Below, piece by piece: positions 1-9,021 of a stretch of DNA of 40,419 nt. The DNA is from an uncultured Schlesneria sp. (GTDB lineage: Bacteria > Planctomycetota > Planctomycetia > Planctomycetales > Planctomycetaceae), in assembly GCA_903840265.1 (NCBI GenBank), contig CAIMFH010000111.1:1-40419 (forward strand), given 5' to 3'. Each line of letters begins with the position of its first letter. Positions within the stretch are counted from its first letter, which is position 1. The notes below the pieces were generated by a model, which was given only the letters and a program-made list of their open reading frames with translations, did not search any database and was not told the origin of the DNA. A program made the position numbers and the translations under genes.

Positions 1-140
1 AGCACTTCAACGACGAGCCTACGGGTACCGAAACTACGAACATCTCAAGCAACGAATCCTCACCATGCATCACACCAAATTCACCATCATCGGTTAATCA
101 AACTCGAAATTACTACCCCCCCAAATAGTCCGATGAACCC
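1..140 (+). mobile_element. Right end of a probable ISL3-family insertion sequence
   Basis: The first 97 bases encode a transposase C-terminus and are followed by about 43 non-coding bases. Read inward from base 140 on the minus strand, the end is GGGTTCATCGGACTATTTGG, which has the look of an IS terminal inverted repeat beginning with GG. The next bases (141-148, AAAAACTC) could be one copy of an 8-bp target duplication, the usual size for ISL3. The left end lies outside the window, so the boundary at 140 is inferred. Confidence 0.5.
2..97 (+). CDS. Transposase, C-terminal fragment (ISL3-like), cut by window edge
   Basis: The second frame is open from the window edge to a TAA at 95-97 and gives 31 residues that include RRAYGYRNYEHLKQRI. 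ISL3-family DDE transposases end with a similar stretch (R-R-x-Y-G-[FY]-R-[DN]-[FY] followed by a basic helix), so this is probably the last part of such an enzyme. The catalytic domain is upstream of the window, so it cannot be said whether the gene is intact. Too short for certainty; the family call rests on that one motif. Confidence 0.55.
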   Translation, partial: ALQRRAYGYRNYEHLKQRILTMHHTKFTIIG

Positions 141-172
141 AAAAACTCCACGCCCTTGCGAGCGTGGAGTTT
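141..172 (-). terminator. Rho-independent terminator of the haem/propeller dehydrogenase gene
   Basis: A perfect 11-bp inverted repeat (AAACTCCACGC at 143-153, GCGTGGAGTTT at 162-172) has an 8-base loop. On the minus strand it is followed by five T residues (141-145). It sits 22 bases beyond the stop codon of the minus-strand gene ending at 194. The probable IS end abuts its T-tract. Confidence 0.8.
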
Positions 173-193
173 CGACAATCAAGCCGCAATCAG

Positions 194-3100
194 TTACTTG
201 CGGAACATCGGATCGTTAGGATTCCCGCGCGAGAGCAGGTAGGCCATCAGATCCAGCACTTCCTTTTCATTCAGTTGTTTGAAGAGATCCTTGGGCATCA
301 GTGACACGGGTGACAGCTGTTGCTCTTCGATATCGGACTTCTTGACGGTAACAACCTTCGTCGAATCCTCGGGATCGATTAGCAGCGTCATCGTGTCATT
401 CGTGATCGAGACCACGCGACCCGTGTAGGACTTCCCTTCCTTCGTTTCGATCTGTGTCGTCTTGTATTGATCGGACACGACCTTGCTGGGGTCGACGATG
501 GCTTCGGCAACGTCCTTGAAGTTGAAGCGGCCAGCGGCTTGGGTCAGGTCGGGGCCCGTGGCACCACCATCGCCACCAAAGCGATGACAGACCACGCAAC
601 GTGCGGCGGAGTACATCTTTAGGCCGTTCTTGAAGTCGCGACCCTTCATGTCAGTCTTGGAGAGTTCAATCAACTCGTCCAACGAATATTCCTTCCCTGG
701 CCCGGTTGGCTTCGGCAATTCAGGAGCCTTGTACGGCTTACGAGCACCGGAGGCTTCTACGAGGATTCGGTCTGCTTCGGGCATCGACTCAAACGCCTCG
801 CGATCGATGTTATTCAGGAACTTGATATAGCTCGCTCCGCCTGACCATGTGCGGGCTCGGTCGAACCAGCCGAAGTAAATCTTGCGCGCTTCTGGAGTCC
901 AGTGCGCCTTCTGGTTCCGCAAGTGGAACGCATACAAGTACTGCTGCAGATCAGGCTGATTCGCCAACATCGCGGCGACAGTTCCACCGTACCCCTTGTT
1001 ACGAGCGAGCAGTTCGCCGATTTGTTCCTGAGTGGCAACTCGGTCTTTCGTGAGTGTCGGCACGATCTTGCTCACGGCCCCAGGCGACTGGAAATGAATC
1101 ATCAGGATCGCCAACTCGCGATTGACGAAATCTGCTTGTTGAGGAAACAGATTATCGAACTTGCTCGCCAAGGCAGCACAGGCGTCCTTGTCTGGATTCC
1201 CCAATCGAATGAACGCCAACTGGTACGCTCGCAACAAACTGAGTTGCTGTTCTTCGGTCAGTTTAGCGAATTCGAGAGACCCAAGGGCGTTGAGGATTTG
1301 TGGCAGCAATTCACGTTCACCTTGGCGAGCTAGGCCAACGCTGCCATAGATGACAGTGTTATAAAGTGCCGATGCTTTCCGGGCATCCTTCTCAGCCTTG
1401 GCTGGAGCCGCAGCGCCGAAAATCGCTGCTTGCCATTCCGTCGTCGGAACTCGCTCCAAGGCAACTCGAGCCGCGTAGCGGACTGCTCGATCAGTCGATC
1501 CAAGTTGAGCGACCAGTTCCTTAATCGCAGCCGCATCGGGCACGCTGACATGATACTTCTCGATGGCATGCCGTTGTTCACGCATCGCTTTCCCTGACGA
1601 AGCATCATGAGCATCAATCGGAGCAGTGCTGTCGGTGCCAACGTAGGTCACTCGGAAGAGTTCGGATTGAGCTCCACGACCACCGATCGTGAAGTACAGT
1701 GCTCCGTCTTTGCCGACAGTGCAGTCGGTCAACGGCAGTGGTGTGCGAGAAACAAACTCTTCTTTCACGCCGCGGTAAGTCGACGGGGATTGGCTATCCG
1801 GCTCGATATGAATGGCATACATCGTCCCGAACGTCCAGTCGCAAATGAACAGTGCCTTCTGGTACTTGGCAGGGAACTTTGTTCCGTAACCGAAGTCGAC
1901 ACCCACGGGCGAACCAGGGCCAATATTGACAATTTCAGGCTGACTGTCGGGATAGTAGGCCGGCCATTTTCCCGTTCCGCTGCGCCAACCAAATTCAGCT
2001 CCACTGGTCGAATGGACCACTCGAGTCGGTCGGTACCAGGGTGAACCGTAATCCCATTCCATGTCGGCGTCGTAAACGAACATTTCGCCGTCGGCGTTGA
2101 ACGCGAAATCGAACTGATTGCGGTAGCCCGACGAGTAAACACTCCAATTCTTGCCCTCCGGATCAGTTTCACAAATCCAACCTCCTGGAGCGAGGATACC
2201 AACAGCGTGGCCCCCGGCGTCCCATTGGCGCGGCAGCAGCAGGTCTTCGTCCCAGTTGGGGACCAGACGGCTGGTGGCCCCTTCCGGCAATGTCGCGTGC
2301 AGTTGCTCGGGGCGTGGGCCACCCATGGTCTGCACTTCGGCGTTAAGCTTCCGCTCAAAAGGAAGGTGAGTGTGATTGCCACAACTGATAAACAGCGACT
2401 TGCCATCAGGAGACAAACGCACCGCGTGCGGACCATGTTCGCCACCACCGGGGATCGCACGCAGTCGCTCGATCTTGTCGTATTGATCATCGCCATCAGT
2501 GTCTTGACAACGATAGAGGCCGCTCCCCGGTCCGCCGTTGCACACAACGTACAGCGAATCGAAGGCATACAGCAGGCCTTGGGCTCCCGATAGAACTTTG
2601 CCGTCAATCTTGAGATCCAGCAGTTCGACCTTGGTGGGATCCTTGCTGCCGATCGCTGGTGGCGTGATGCGACACAGTCCCTTGTCACCCTGGTCGCTGA
2701 CAATCAGGCGACCCTTGTGATCGGTGGCAATATTGACCCACGAACCGAGCGTTTCCTTTGGTACGGTGAACAGGCGTTCGGCCTGAAATCCGGGCAGCAG
2801 GTTGAACAAGTCTCGCGCGCTGTTCGTCTCGAGTTCCGCCAGGAAGACCTTGCCTCCTGGATGATCGCCCAATTTCGCGACGACTCTGGCTGCGACAGTT
2901 TCCTTGGCGTTGCGCGATTCGGCGACCTGCCAAGAGTCATCCGTCACAATGTACTGCTTAGTACCATCACGACCGACAAGTGCCAGACGGGCAACGAATC
3001 CCCCCGTGTTGCCTTCGTTAGTGATCTCCGCTTCGATGACGTTTTCATCGGGAGTCAGATGTTTGCTGACATCGACTTCAACGGGGGTCTCCCAGTTGTC

Positions 3101-3445
3101 GCTGGTCGCCACTTTCTGCCCGTTGACCCAGACCGTCATCGCGTTGTCACAGGTGGCTCGCAGAAATGCCTTCGCAGCCGTCCCTTTGAATGTCTTGCGG
3201 GCGACGTACTTCTTGCGGATATCGGCACCCCAAATCCAACTCGGGTTCGGCCCTTCCGTGATGGCCTTGCCAATTCCGGGGTCATCTTTTTGCTTGGGAT
3301 CGGGCTGACCGGCAGCCGGAGCGATCTCTGGAACTTGCGTGAAAATCTTGCCATCCGTCGTCTCGGCCGCCCAGCCGAGCGTTTCGTACGCACAAACTGC
3401 GGCCATCGTGACCGCAAGGAATAGAACATCAAGGCGTCGAGGCAT
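194..3445 (-). CDS. Secreted PVC-type dehydrogenase with beta-propeller, HEAT-like region and C-terminal c-type haem domain
   Basis: Predicted 1083-residue exported protein. It starts with a basic, hydrophobic signal peptide (MPRRLDVLFLAVTMAAVCAY). A jelly-roll-like segment follows (SWIWGADIRKKYVARKTF to about residue 140), then a propeller of the glucose/sorbosone dehydrogenase or NHL type (about 220-600), a helical HEAT-like stretch (about 640-880) and a cytochrome c domain. Haem ligands are visible: CVVCH at about 950-954 and a likely axial Met in SLMPKD near 1050. Planctomycetes and Verrucomicrobia have many such membrane-bound dehydrogenase/haem proteins, thought to oxidise sugars or polyols in the periplasm; the substrate here is unknown. 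The ATG at 3445 was chosen because GAGGAG lies 9 bases upstream; an in-frame ATG at 3478 lacks this. The SMP-30-like gene lies 163 bases upstream on the same strand, so co-transcription is possible. Confidence 0.88.
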   Translation of the reverse strand: MPRRLDVLFLAVTMAAVCAYETLGWAAETTDGKIFTQVPEIAPAAGQPDPKQKDDPGIGKAITEGPNPSWIWGADIRKKYVARKTFKGTAAKAFLRATCDNAMTVWVNGQKVATSDNWETPVEVDVSKHLTPDENVIEAEITNEGNTGGFVARLALVGRDGTKQYIVTDDSWQVAESRNAKETVAARVVAKLGDHPGGKVFLAELETNSARDLFNLLPGFQAERLFTVPKETLGSWVNIATDHKGRLIVSDQGDKGLCRITPPAIGSKDPTKVELLDLKIDGKVLSGAQGLLYAFDSLYVVCNGGPGSGLYRCQDTDGDDQYDKIERLRAIPGGGEHGPHAVRLSPDGKSLFISCGNHTHLPFERKLNAEVQTMGGPRPEQLHATLPEGATSRLVPNWDEDLLLPRQWDAGGHAVGILAPGGWICETDPEGKNWSVYSSGYRNQFDFAFNADGEMFVYDADMEWDYGSPWYRPTRVVHSTSGAEFGWRSGTGKWPAYYPDSQPEIVNIGPGSPVGVDFGYGTKFPAKYQKALFICDWTFGTMYAIHIEPDSQSPSTYRGVKEEFVSRTPLPLTDCTVGKDGALYFTIGGRGAQSELFRVTYVGTDSTAPIDAHDASSGKAMREQRHAIEKYHVSVPDAAAIKELVAQLGSTDRAVRYAARVALERVPTTEWQAAIFGAAAPAKAEKDARKASALYNTVIYGSVGLARQGERELLPQILNALGSLEFAKLTEEQQLSLLRAYQLAFIRLGNPDKDACAALASKFDNLFPQQADFVNRELAILMIHFQSPGAVSKIVPTLTKDRVATQEQIGELLARNKGYGGTVAAMLANQPDLQQYLYAFHLRNQKAHWTPEARKIYFGWFDRARTWSGGASYIKFLNNIDREAFESMPEADRILVEASGARKPYKAPELPKPTGPGKEYSLDELIELSKTDMKGRDFKNGLKMYSAARCVVCHRFGGDGGATGPDLTQAAGRFNFKDVAEAIVDPSKVVSDQYKTTQIETKEGKSYTGRVVSITNDTMTLLIDPEDSTKVVTVKKSDIEEQQLSPVSLMPKDLFKQLNEKEVLDLMAYLLSRGNPNDPMFRK

Positions 3446-3608
3446 CAGCAGTCGCTCCTCAGAGGGTGGTCCAATCAACCGAAATCGTTGGGTGGAATCT
3501 TACAGTCCACGAAGCATCACCGTGAAGTAACCCGCCCGCTTTTTAAGGAAACCTCGCGATTCCGAAGGTTTGCCGAGAATGACTCAATCGATCCGCACAA
3601 CTTCCGAT

Positions 3609-4631
3609 CTACTTTGTATTTGATTTCCAGATCGAGACTCCCGGAGTCGTTGTGCGGAGACTCCAGAGAGTTCCTCCCGCCGTGACGAATAGCGTTTTCA
3701 GATCGTCGCCACCGAACGCACAGTTCGTCGTTTCATCTCGCGGAATGGCGACAAACTCCAGCAGTTCCCCTTTCGGCGAGAACACATAGATTCCGGCGGT
3801 AGGCGTCTCGGCTGTTTCAAACGGCGGGTTGGGGTGATTCAATCCCGCGGCGACGTACAGGCGACCCGCCGTATCCAGCTTCATCCCATCCGGTCCACGA
3901 GTCGTCTTCCAGTCGTGGATCAGCTTCTGACTGGCAACATCGACAGAACCGTCAGCCTTCAGGTCGAACCGCCAGAGCTTGCGAGCACCATTATCCGTGT
4001 TGTTGTTATTGTCCGCCACAAACAGGAACTTGTCGTCGGGTGTAATGACCAGTCCGTTCGGTCGATCCACCTCATGCATGATGATGCGAGTCACCTTGCC
4101 ATCGAGATCGATCCGATAGACACCTTCCACCTTCCGACCCTTGGCGTCCACCATCTCCATATTATCGCGGTCCCCATACCGAGGATCCGAGAAATAGATT
4201 CGCCCCTTCGAATCTTGTGTCAGATCATTCGGAGTATTGAATCGGTGGCCTTCATAGCGATCGGCAAGAATGGTCAGCTTGCCGTCCTTCTCCAATCGCG
4301 TCACGCGATATCGAGCAGATTCACACAGAATCAGCCGCCCCGCGCGATCAAACATCAAGCCGTTCGATCCCGTATCAGGCCGATAGACCGATGGCTTCCC
4401 CTCTTTGTCGCGGCGATTTGTGTTCCCGTCGCCACTGGTGAGCAAACCCAATTCAGGATGCCATGCGGGACCTTCTCCGGCACCGGTTTCCTGCAAAAGC
4501 AGTGGCTTTGTTCCAGGAACGAAAACAGGCTCTGCGGCGAAAGCAGCGCGATGTGCGGTGATCATTACCGAGTAGACCAGCAGGGAATGTCTAACGACAG
4601 CGGATAACGGCGGGGCCAGATGCGAGAACAT
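3609..4631 (-). CDS. Secreted SMP-30/gluconolactonase-like beta-propeller protein
   Basis: A 340-residue protein with an N-terminal export signal (hydrophobic stretch to about residue 33, ending AAFAAEP). The rest is a six-bladed propeller of the SMP-30/gluconolactonase/LRE family. Expected metal ligands can be picked out: Glu in GEGPAWHPELG, Asn in NTPNDLTQDSKGR and RPNGLVITPDD, Asp in GPDGMKLDTAGR. Family members hydrolyse aldonolactones, so this enzyme could act after a sugar dehydrogenase, and the next gene downstream encodes one. The pairing is suggestive only. Start chosen at 4631 because it keeps the whole signal peptide; no strong ribosome-binding site is visible, and an internal ATG at 4565 is possible. 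Confidence 0.85.
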   Translation of the reverse strand: MFSHLAPPLSAVVRHSLLVYSVMITAHRAAFAAEPVFVPGTKPLLLQETGAGEGPAWHPELGLLTSGDGNTNRRDKEGKPSVYRPDTGSNGLMFDRAGRLILCESARYRVTRLEKDGKLTILADRYEGHRFNTPNDLTQDSKGRIYFSDPRYGDRDNMEMVDAKGRKVEGVYRIDLDGKVTRIIMHEVDRPNGLVITPDDKFLFVADNNNNTDNGARKLWRFDLKADGSVDVASQKLIHDWKTTRGPDGMKLDTAGRLYVAAGLNHPNPPFETAETPTAGIYVFSPKGELLEFVAIPRDETTNCAFGGDDLKTLFVTAGGTLWSLRTTTPGVSIWKSNTK

Positions 4632-4812
4632 GAATTAACCCGTGGTCTGAGACAGAAAGACTGCAGGAAGACCCCGTCATTGATATCAACTAGGGTGGAA
4701 AAATAAGGATTGGCAATAGTATCTACCATTGTTTATCTTAGCGACCCAATTCATTTCCATATTCGTTCGCTCTTCAGATCTTCCTCTCACTCAATGAACT
4801 TCGGGTGTGGCT

Positions 4813-5487
4813 ATGCCAATTTCGACCGCTTGTGGCGACTGCCGGAAGAAGTACACCGTCAAATCCGAGATGGCGGGTAAAAGATTCCGCTGCAAAGACT
4901 GCGAAGCTATCGTCACTGTTCCCGAGACGGTGATGGAAGAAGAAGATGATCCATTCGCCGGTGAAGAACTGAAGAGCACCGGTCGACCAATCCGTCAGTA
5001 TGAGGATGATGATGAAGACGACGAGGACGAAACCTCGGGCCGCGAGCACCGGATTCGACGAGAGCCAAAGGCGAAGCCGGTCAAAAAGAAGAGGGCGAAA
5101 GGGCCTGCGATTCCGGTCAGCGCTGTGTTCGCGATCGTCTTGCAGTCCTTGCTCACCGCTTTACAGGCGTACGGCTTTCTGGGGACTCTCACTGAAGGTG
5201 GTGGAAACGCAGGGGGCCTGATTGGAATCTTCTTTCGATTCACCATCGCGCTCGTTGTTCTGGTTGGACTTCTGCAACGAAAGGAGAACGCCCGTCATTG
5301 GTCGCGCGGGCTCTGCATTTTTGGCGACGTTGCTGGCGGCCTAATCCTTCTAGTGATGCTCCTGCTGGCTCCAGGTACTGAGGACACGATGACGATGACG
5401 GCGGCGCTCGTGGTGCAATGCGTGATCTGGACCGCGATGATCTTTTGCTTGAGTACCGAATCTGCTGAGGATTGGTTTAATAAATAA
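4813..5487 (+). CDS. Zinc-ribbon membrane protein
   Basis: About 224 residues. The N-terminus holds a zinc ribbon (C7-x2-C10 and C27-x2-C30). A strongly acidic stretch follows (about 43-77, including a run of Asp and Glu), then a basic linker, then three or four hydrophobic segments (about 100-118, 133-153, 165-188, 198-215). Such ribbons at the extreme N-terminus are frequent in planctomycete hypothetical proteins, but the function is unknown. The ATG at 4813 places the ribbon right at the N-terminus; a GTG at 4807 adds two residues, and neither has a clear ribosome-binding site. The next gene, 19 bases downstream, encodes a paralogue of the membrane part. Confidence 0.8.
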   Translation: MPISTACGDCRKKYTVKSEMAGKRFRCKDCEAIVTVPETVMEEEDDPFAGEELKSTGRPIRQYEDDDEDDEDETSGREHRIRREPKAKPVKKKRAKGPAIPVSAVFAIVLQSLLTALQAYGFLGTLTEGGGNAGGLIGIFFRFTIALVVLVGLLQRKENARHWSRGLCIFGDVAGGLILLVMLLLAPGTEDTMTMTAALVVQCVIWTAMIFCLSTESAEDWFNK

Positions 5488-5506
5488 ACCAGGCGAAAGG
5501 GACGTC

Positions 5507-6007
5507 GTGGGCCAAAGTGATCTGAGTGCAGATAATTCCGGCAACGATCTGCAAAGCCAAGGTGAGCCCACGCCAAAAAGACAGTTTGCCGAAAACGTCA
5601 ACACTCACGGTTCACTGATTCCGGTGAGCGCGATTGTGGCCATCGTCATTCAGTCGTTGATGACAATTCATCTGATTTACTTCGGTATTTCGATTCTCGT
5701 AGAGACCCGCGAGGATCATCAAGTTGCGTCTGCAATCTGGCCATTTCTGCTGATCAGGCTGATTGTTGCACTTGGCGTTCTAATTGGAATGCGTCACCGA
5801 AGATACATCGCGCGCAAAGTGACGCGAGGCCTCTGCACTCTTGGACTGATCTTGTGCGGAGTAGTGGTGATCTACATCCTCACCGTCGGCGTGACATCGC
5901 TACACCAATACGCGTTGCTGAAAATTGCCAGCGCGCATTGCCTCGTTTGGTTTGCCCTTCTCGCTTGCCTTGGCACGAAGTCGGCTACCAAATGGTTCAG
6001 CGAATAG
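5507..6007 (+). CDS. Four-helix membrane protein, paralogue of the preceding gene's membrane domain
   Basis: 166 residues, GTG start with AAAGGGA just upstream. The protein aligns by eye with the preceding one from its first membrane segment on: IPVSA-[VI]-[FV]-AIV-[LI]-QSL near the start, RGLC in the middle, and C-L-[SG]-T-[EK]-SA-x-[DK]-WF at the end. It lacks the zinc ribbon and acidic region. The two genes lie 19 bases apart on one strand and look like an operon made by tandem duplication, with loss or gain of the cytoplasmic domain. The function is unknown. It ends 11 bases before the convergent decarboxylase stop, leaving little room for terminators. Confidence 0.75.
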   Translation: MGQSDLSADNSGNDLQSQGEPTPKRQFAENVNTHGSLIPVSAIVAIVIQSLMTIHLIYFGISILVETREDHQVASAIWPFLLIRLIVALGVLIGMRHRRYIARKVTRGLCTLGLILCGVVVIYILTVGVTSLHQYALLKIASAHCLVWFALLACLGTKSATKWFSE

Positions 6008-6018
6008 TCCTTTGGCAA

Positions 6019-8298
6019 TCACAGATGCTTCGCTGACCCGTTCTTGCGAACGCAATCGACATAGTAACCTCGCTTGCCATCCACCTCTTCCTCGACCAGT
6101 CCGTGAATGTCGGTATCGAAGCCGGGGAACTTCTCATTAAACATGCGTGCGAACTTCAGATACTCGACGATTGTCGTGTTGAAGCATTCGCCTGGAATGA
6201 GCAGCGGGATCCCTGGTGGATAAGGGGTCAATAGCACGCTCGTTGCTCGGCCTTCCAAGTAGTCGATCTCGACCCGATCGATCTCGCCGTGAGCCAGCAT
6301 GCCATACGCATCGGATGGCTTCATCGCGGGCTGCATGACGGACGTATACATTTCGGTCGTCACGCGAGCGACATCGTTCGCCTTGTAGGTATCGTGAATC
6401 TGCTGCGACAAGTCCTTCAGGCCGATCCCTTCATACCGCGGATACTGCTGGCAGAATTCGGGCAGAATTCGCCACATCGGCTGGTTCTTGTCGTAATCGT
6501 CCTTGAACTGCTGCAAGGCACTTACCAGCGTGTTCCAGCGGCCCTTAGTGATTCCGATCGTGAACATGATGAAGAACGAATAGAGACCCGTCTTCTCGAC
6601 GATCACGCCGTGTTCGACCAGGTAGCGGGTGACGATCGACGCGGGAATACCCGTCTTGGCGAACTTGCCCGACACATCCAGTCCCGGCGTGATCAGCGTC
6701 GCCTTGATCGGATCCAGCATGTTGAAGCCGGGTGCCAGGTTACCGAAGCCGTGCCACTTGGCATTCGCCTTCAGCATCCAGTCATCGCGCTGCCCGATTC
6801 CATCGTCAGCCAACTTCTCCGGGCCCCAGACCTTAAACCACCAGTCCTTGCCCCATTCGTCTTCCACTTTCCGCATTGCGCGACGGAAGTTCAACGCTTC
6901 GCTGATCGATTCTTCGACCAGTGCGGTACCGCCTGGCGGTTCCATCATCGCCGCGGCCACGTCACACGAAGCGATAATCGCGTACTGCGGCGAAGTCGAC
7001 GTATGCATCAAGTAAGCTTCGTTGAACACTGGCCGATTCAGCTTGTGCTTTTCTGAATCCTGGACCAGGATCTGCGACGCTTGCGAGATCCCCGCCAATA
7101 GCTTGTGCGTCGAGTGAGTCGCGAAGATCATCGAATCTTTCGTCCGCGGGCGATCGCGGCCGATGGCATGCATGTCGCGATAGAATTCATGGAAGGCCGC
7201 ATGCGGCAGCCAGGCTTCGTCGAAATGCAACGTCGCGATCTTGCCGTCGAGCAATCCCTTGAGCGTTTCGACGTTATAGATAATGCCGTCGTAGGTGCTC
7301 TGCGTAATCGTCAGAATGCGTGGCTTCCGGCCAGGAAACTTGGCTTGCGCCGCCTTGGCGAATGGATTGGCGTCGATCTTCTTCTGGATGTTCTCCAGCT
7401 TAAATTCTTCCAATGGGATCGGACCAATGATTCCCAAGTGATTGCGAGTCGGGATCAGGAAGACCGGTACAGCTCCAGTCATCACGATCGAGTGCAGGAT
7501 CGACTTGTGGCAGTTGCGGTCCACAACCACGATGTCACCGCTCGCGACAGTCGAATGCCAGACCATCTTGTTCGATGTCGATGTTCCGTTCGTCACGAAG
7601 AAGCAGTGATCCGCACTAAAAATTCGCGCCGCGTTCCGTTCGGACGCCGCCACGGGCCCCGTATGGTCGAGCAACTGTCCGAGTTCTTCCACCGCGTTAC
7701 AAACGTCGGCACGCAGCATGTTCTCACCAAAGAACTGGTGAAACATCTGGCCGACGGGGCTCTTCAAAAACGCGACGCCGCCCGAATGCCCCGGGCAGTG
7801 CCACGAATACGAACCATCATTCGCGTATTCAACCAGAGCCCGAAAGAACGGCGGAGCCAAGCTATCGATGTACGCTTTTGCCTCCCGAATGATATGTCGA
7901 GCGACAAACTCGGGAGTGTCTTCAAACATGTGAATGAAGCCATGCAGTTCCCGCAGAATGTCGTTGGGAATATGGCTAGAGGTGCGTGTTTCCCCGTACA
8001 GGTAGATCGGGATTTCCGCGTTCTTGAAGCGGATTTCGCTGATGAAGCCGCGCAGCTTGAGGATCGCTGGATCCACTTCTTGGCCGGGCGTAAATTCCTC
8101 GTCGTCGATCGACAGAATAAAAGCCGAGGCGCGGCTTTGTTGTTGAGCGAACTGAGACAGGTCTCCGTAGCTGGTCACACCCAGAACTTCCATCCCCTCC
8201 AATTGGATGGCGTCTGCCAGTGCGCGAATCCCCAGGCCGGACGTATTCTCGGAACGAAAATCCTCGTCGATGATGACGATCGGAAACCTGAACTTCAT
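6019..8298 (-). CDS. PLP-dependent Orn/Lys/Arg decarboxylase (inducible, wing-domain type)
   Basis: 759 residues, the size of the AdiA/CadA/SpeF class rather than the small alanine-racemase-fold enzymes. An N-terminal response-regulator-like wing domain (about 6-125) precedes the fold type I PLP domain. The Schiff-base lysine lies in ATHSTHKLLAG (about Lys399), the cofactor-binding Asp in HFDEAW (about 360), with VVDRNCHKSI also conserved. The C-terminal domain follows. These enzymes make agmatine, cadaverine or putrescine from basic amino acids, for polyamine supply or acid resistance. Length and HFDEAW / FATHSTHKLL resemble arginine decarboxylase, but the substrate cannot be fixed by reading. 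ATG at 8298 preferred: GGAG lies 12 bases upstream, while the in-frame TTG at 8307 is too close to it. No antiporter gene is adjacent. Confidence 0.9.
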   Translation of the reverse strand: MKFRFPIVIIDEDFRSENTSGLGIRALADAIQLEGMEVLGVTSYGDLSQFAQQQSRASAFILSIDDEEFTPGQEVDPAILKLRGFISEIRFKNAEIPIYLYGETRTSSHIPNDILRELHGFIHMFEDTPEFVARHIIREAKAYIDSLAPPFFRALVEYANDGSYSWHCPGHSGGVAFLKSPVGQMFHQFFGENMLRADVCNAVEELGQLLDHTGPVAASERNAARIFSADHCFFVTNGTSTSNKMVWHSTVASGDIVVVDRNCHKSILHSIVMTGAVPVFLIPTRNHLGIIGPIPLEEFKLENIQKKIDANPFAKAAQAKFPGRKPRILTITQSTYDGIIYNVETLKGLLDGKIATLHFDEAWLPHAAFHEFYRDMHAIGRDRPRTKDSMIFATHSTHKLLAGISQASQILVQDSEKHKLNRPVFNEAYLMHTSTSPQYAIIASCDVAAAMMEPPGGTALVEESISEALNFRRAMRKVEDEWGKDWWFKVWGPEKLADDGIGQRDDWMLKANAKWHGFGNLAPGFNMLDPIKATLITPGLDVSGKFAKTGIPASIVTRYLVEHGVIVEKTGLYSFFIMFTIGITKGRWNTLVSALQQFKDDYDKNQPMWRILPEFCQQYPRYEGIGLKDLSQQIHDTYKANDVARVTTEMYTSVMQPAMKPSDAYGMLAHGEIDRVEIDYLEGRATSVLLTPYPPGIPLLIPGECFNTTIVEYLKFARMFNEKFPGFDTDIHGLVEEEVDGKRGYYVDCVRKNGSAKHL

Positions 8299-8379
8299 CT
8301 TGCTCAATACTCCGGGGTAAGCAACTCGAACCCATTGATCCCACGCGGTTCAGTCCCTGATCGAGCGTGAATTCTGAGG

Positions 8380-8428
8380 GTTCGAAAAAGCAAAGCGAGC
8401 GCTAGGGCCAAGCCCCCGCGCCGCTCGC
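8380..8428 (-). terminator. Terminator-like hairpin after the thioesterase gene
   Basis: On the minus strand GCGAGCG (8428-8422) pairs with CGCTCGC (8401-8395). An inner stem GGGC/GCCC has a three-base loop, and the structure is followed by TTTGCTTTTT. It lies 144 bases past the thioesterase stop and 80 bases or more before the decarboxylase start, so it could end the former or act as a leader structure for the latter. Confidence 0.55.
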
Positions 8429-8571
8429 AACACCGCAAAACGCAAAGAATGAGGAAGAACGGGGTTCGCATCAAGGATGCGGGGTGAAGTTCCGGGGAAC
8501 TCGGCCAAATCCATACCATTTGATATCGCCCGTCGCAGGCATGGATTCGAGATTAACGACTTAATCCGCCA

Positions 8572-9021
8572 TCAACCGCCACCGAGAGCGACGAACTCTC
8601 CCGTGAAACTGCCAGCCACCTGTCCTTGAAAAATCAGATCGGCCGCGACGGAAATCCTCGCCTTTCCCTTCCGATGAAGCATCGCCTTGAATTTAGGCCA
8701 GAGTTCCTGGTTCTGCAACCTGGAGACCGCTGTAAACTCGCCTGTGATCGGCTTGTCGTAGCTCATCGTGTTCTCGTGAATGACGAGACGGCTGACAATC
8801 CCCTCAGAAGTGAGTTTCGAGTGGACCAAGCACCAGGCGGCCAGTATGGCGAGCGCCGAAGCGCTTCCTCCGAAAACCGTTTCTCGATGATTGATGTTTG
8901 GTTGAAGCGGGGCACTGAGCATCACGGTATCAAGGTCAACCGACACCGCCTTGACCGACATGGCCTTCGAGAGCGGGATATGCTCGTGCAGGTATTGCTG
9001 AAGATCGGCTGGAGACATCAT
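8572..9021 (-). CDS. YiiD_C-type putative thioesterase (hot-dog fold)
   Basis: 149 residues, single domain. The middle (PLQPNINHRETVFGGSASALAILAAWCLVHSKL) matches the pattern of the YiiD C-terminal putative thioesterase family: N-x-[NH]-x-x-T-[AV]-F-G-G-S near the start of the hot-dog helix. The end (GKARISVAADLIFQGQVAGSFTGEFVAL) fits the closing strands. The expected activity is hydrolysis of an acyl-CoA or acyl-ACP thioester; the substrate is unknown. Two consecutive ATG codons (9021 and 9018) are possible starts, with only a weak ribosome-binding site. It is upstream of the decarboxylase on the same strand but separated from it by a terminator-like hairpin. Confidence 0.7.
   Translation of the reverse strand: MMSPADLQQYLHEHIPLSKAMSVKAVSVDLDTVMLSAPLQPNINHRETVFGGSASALAILAAWCLVHSKLTSEGIVSRLVIHENTMSYDKPITGEFTAVSRLQNQELWPKFKAMLHRKGKARISVAADLIFQGQVAGSFTGEFVALGGG

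Noticed and set aside
7105-8370. Long plus-strand frame (421 codons) antisense to the decarboxylase gene
   Set aside because: Arg/His-rich translation without motifs; the opposite strand encodes an intact enzyme with a PLP lysine. It is a shadow of high GC at third positions.
8361-8430. GGTTCGA-like segment near 8379 as part of a tRNA
   Set aside because: No acceptor, D or anticodon stems can be built around it, and the nearby stem belongs to the terminator-like hairpin.
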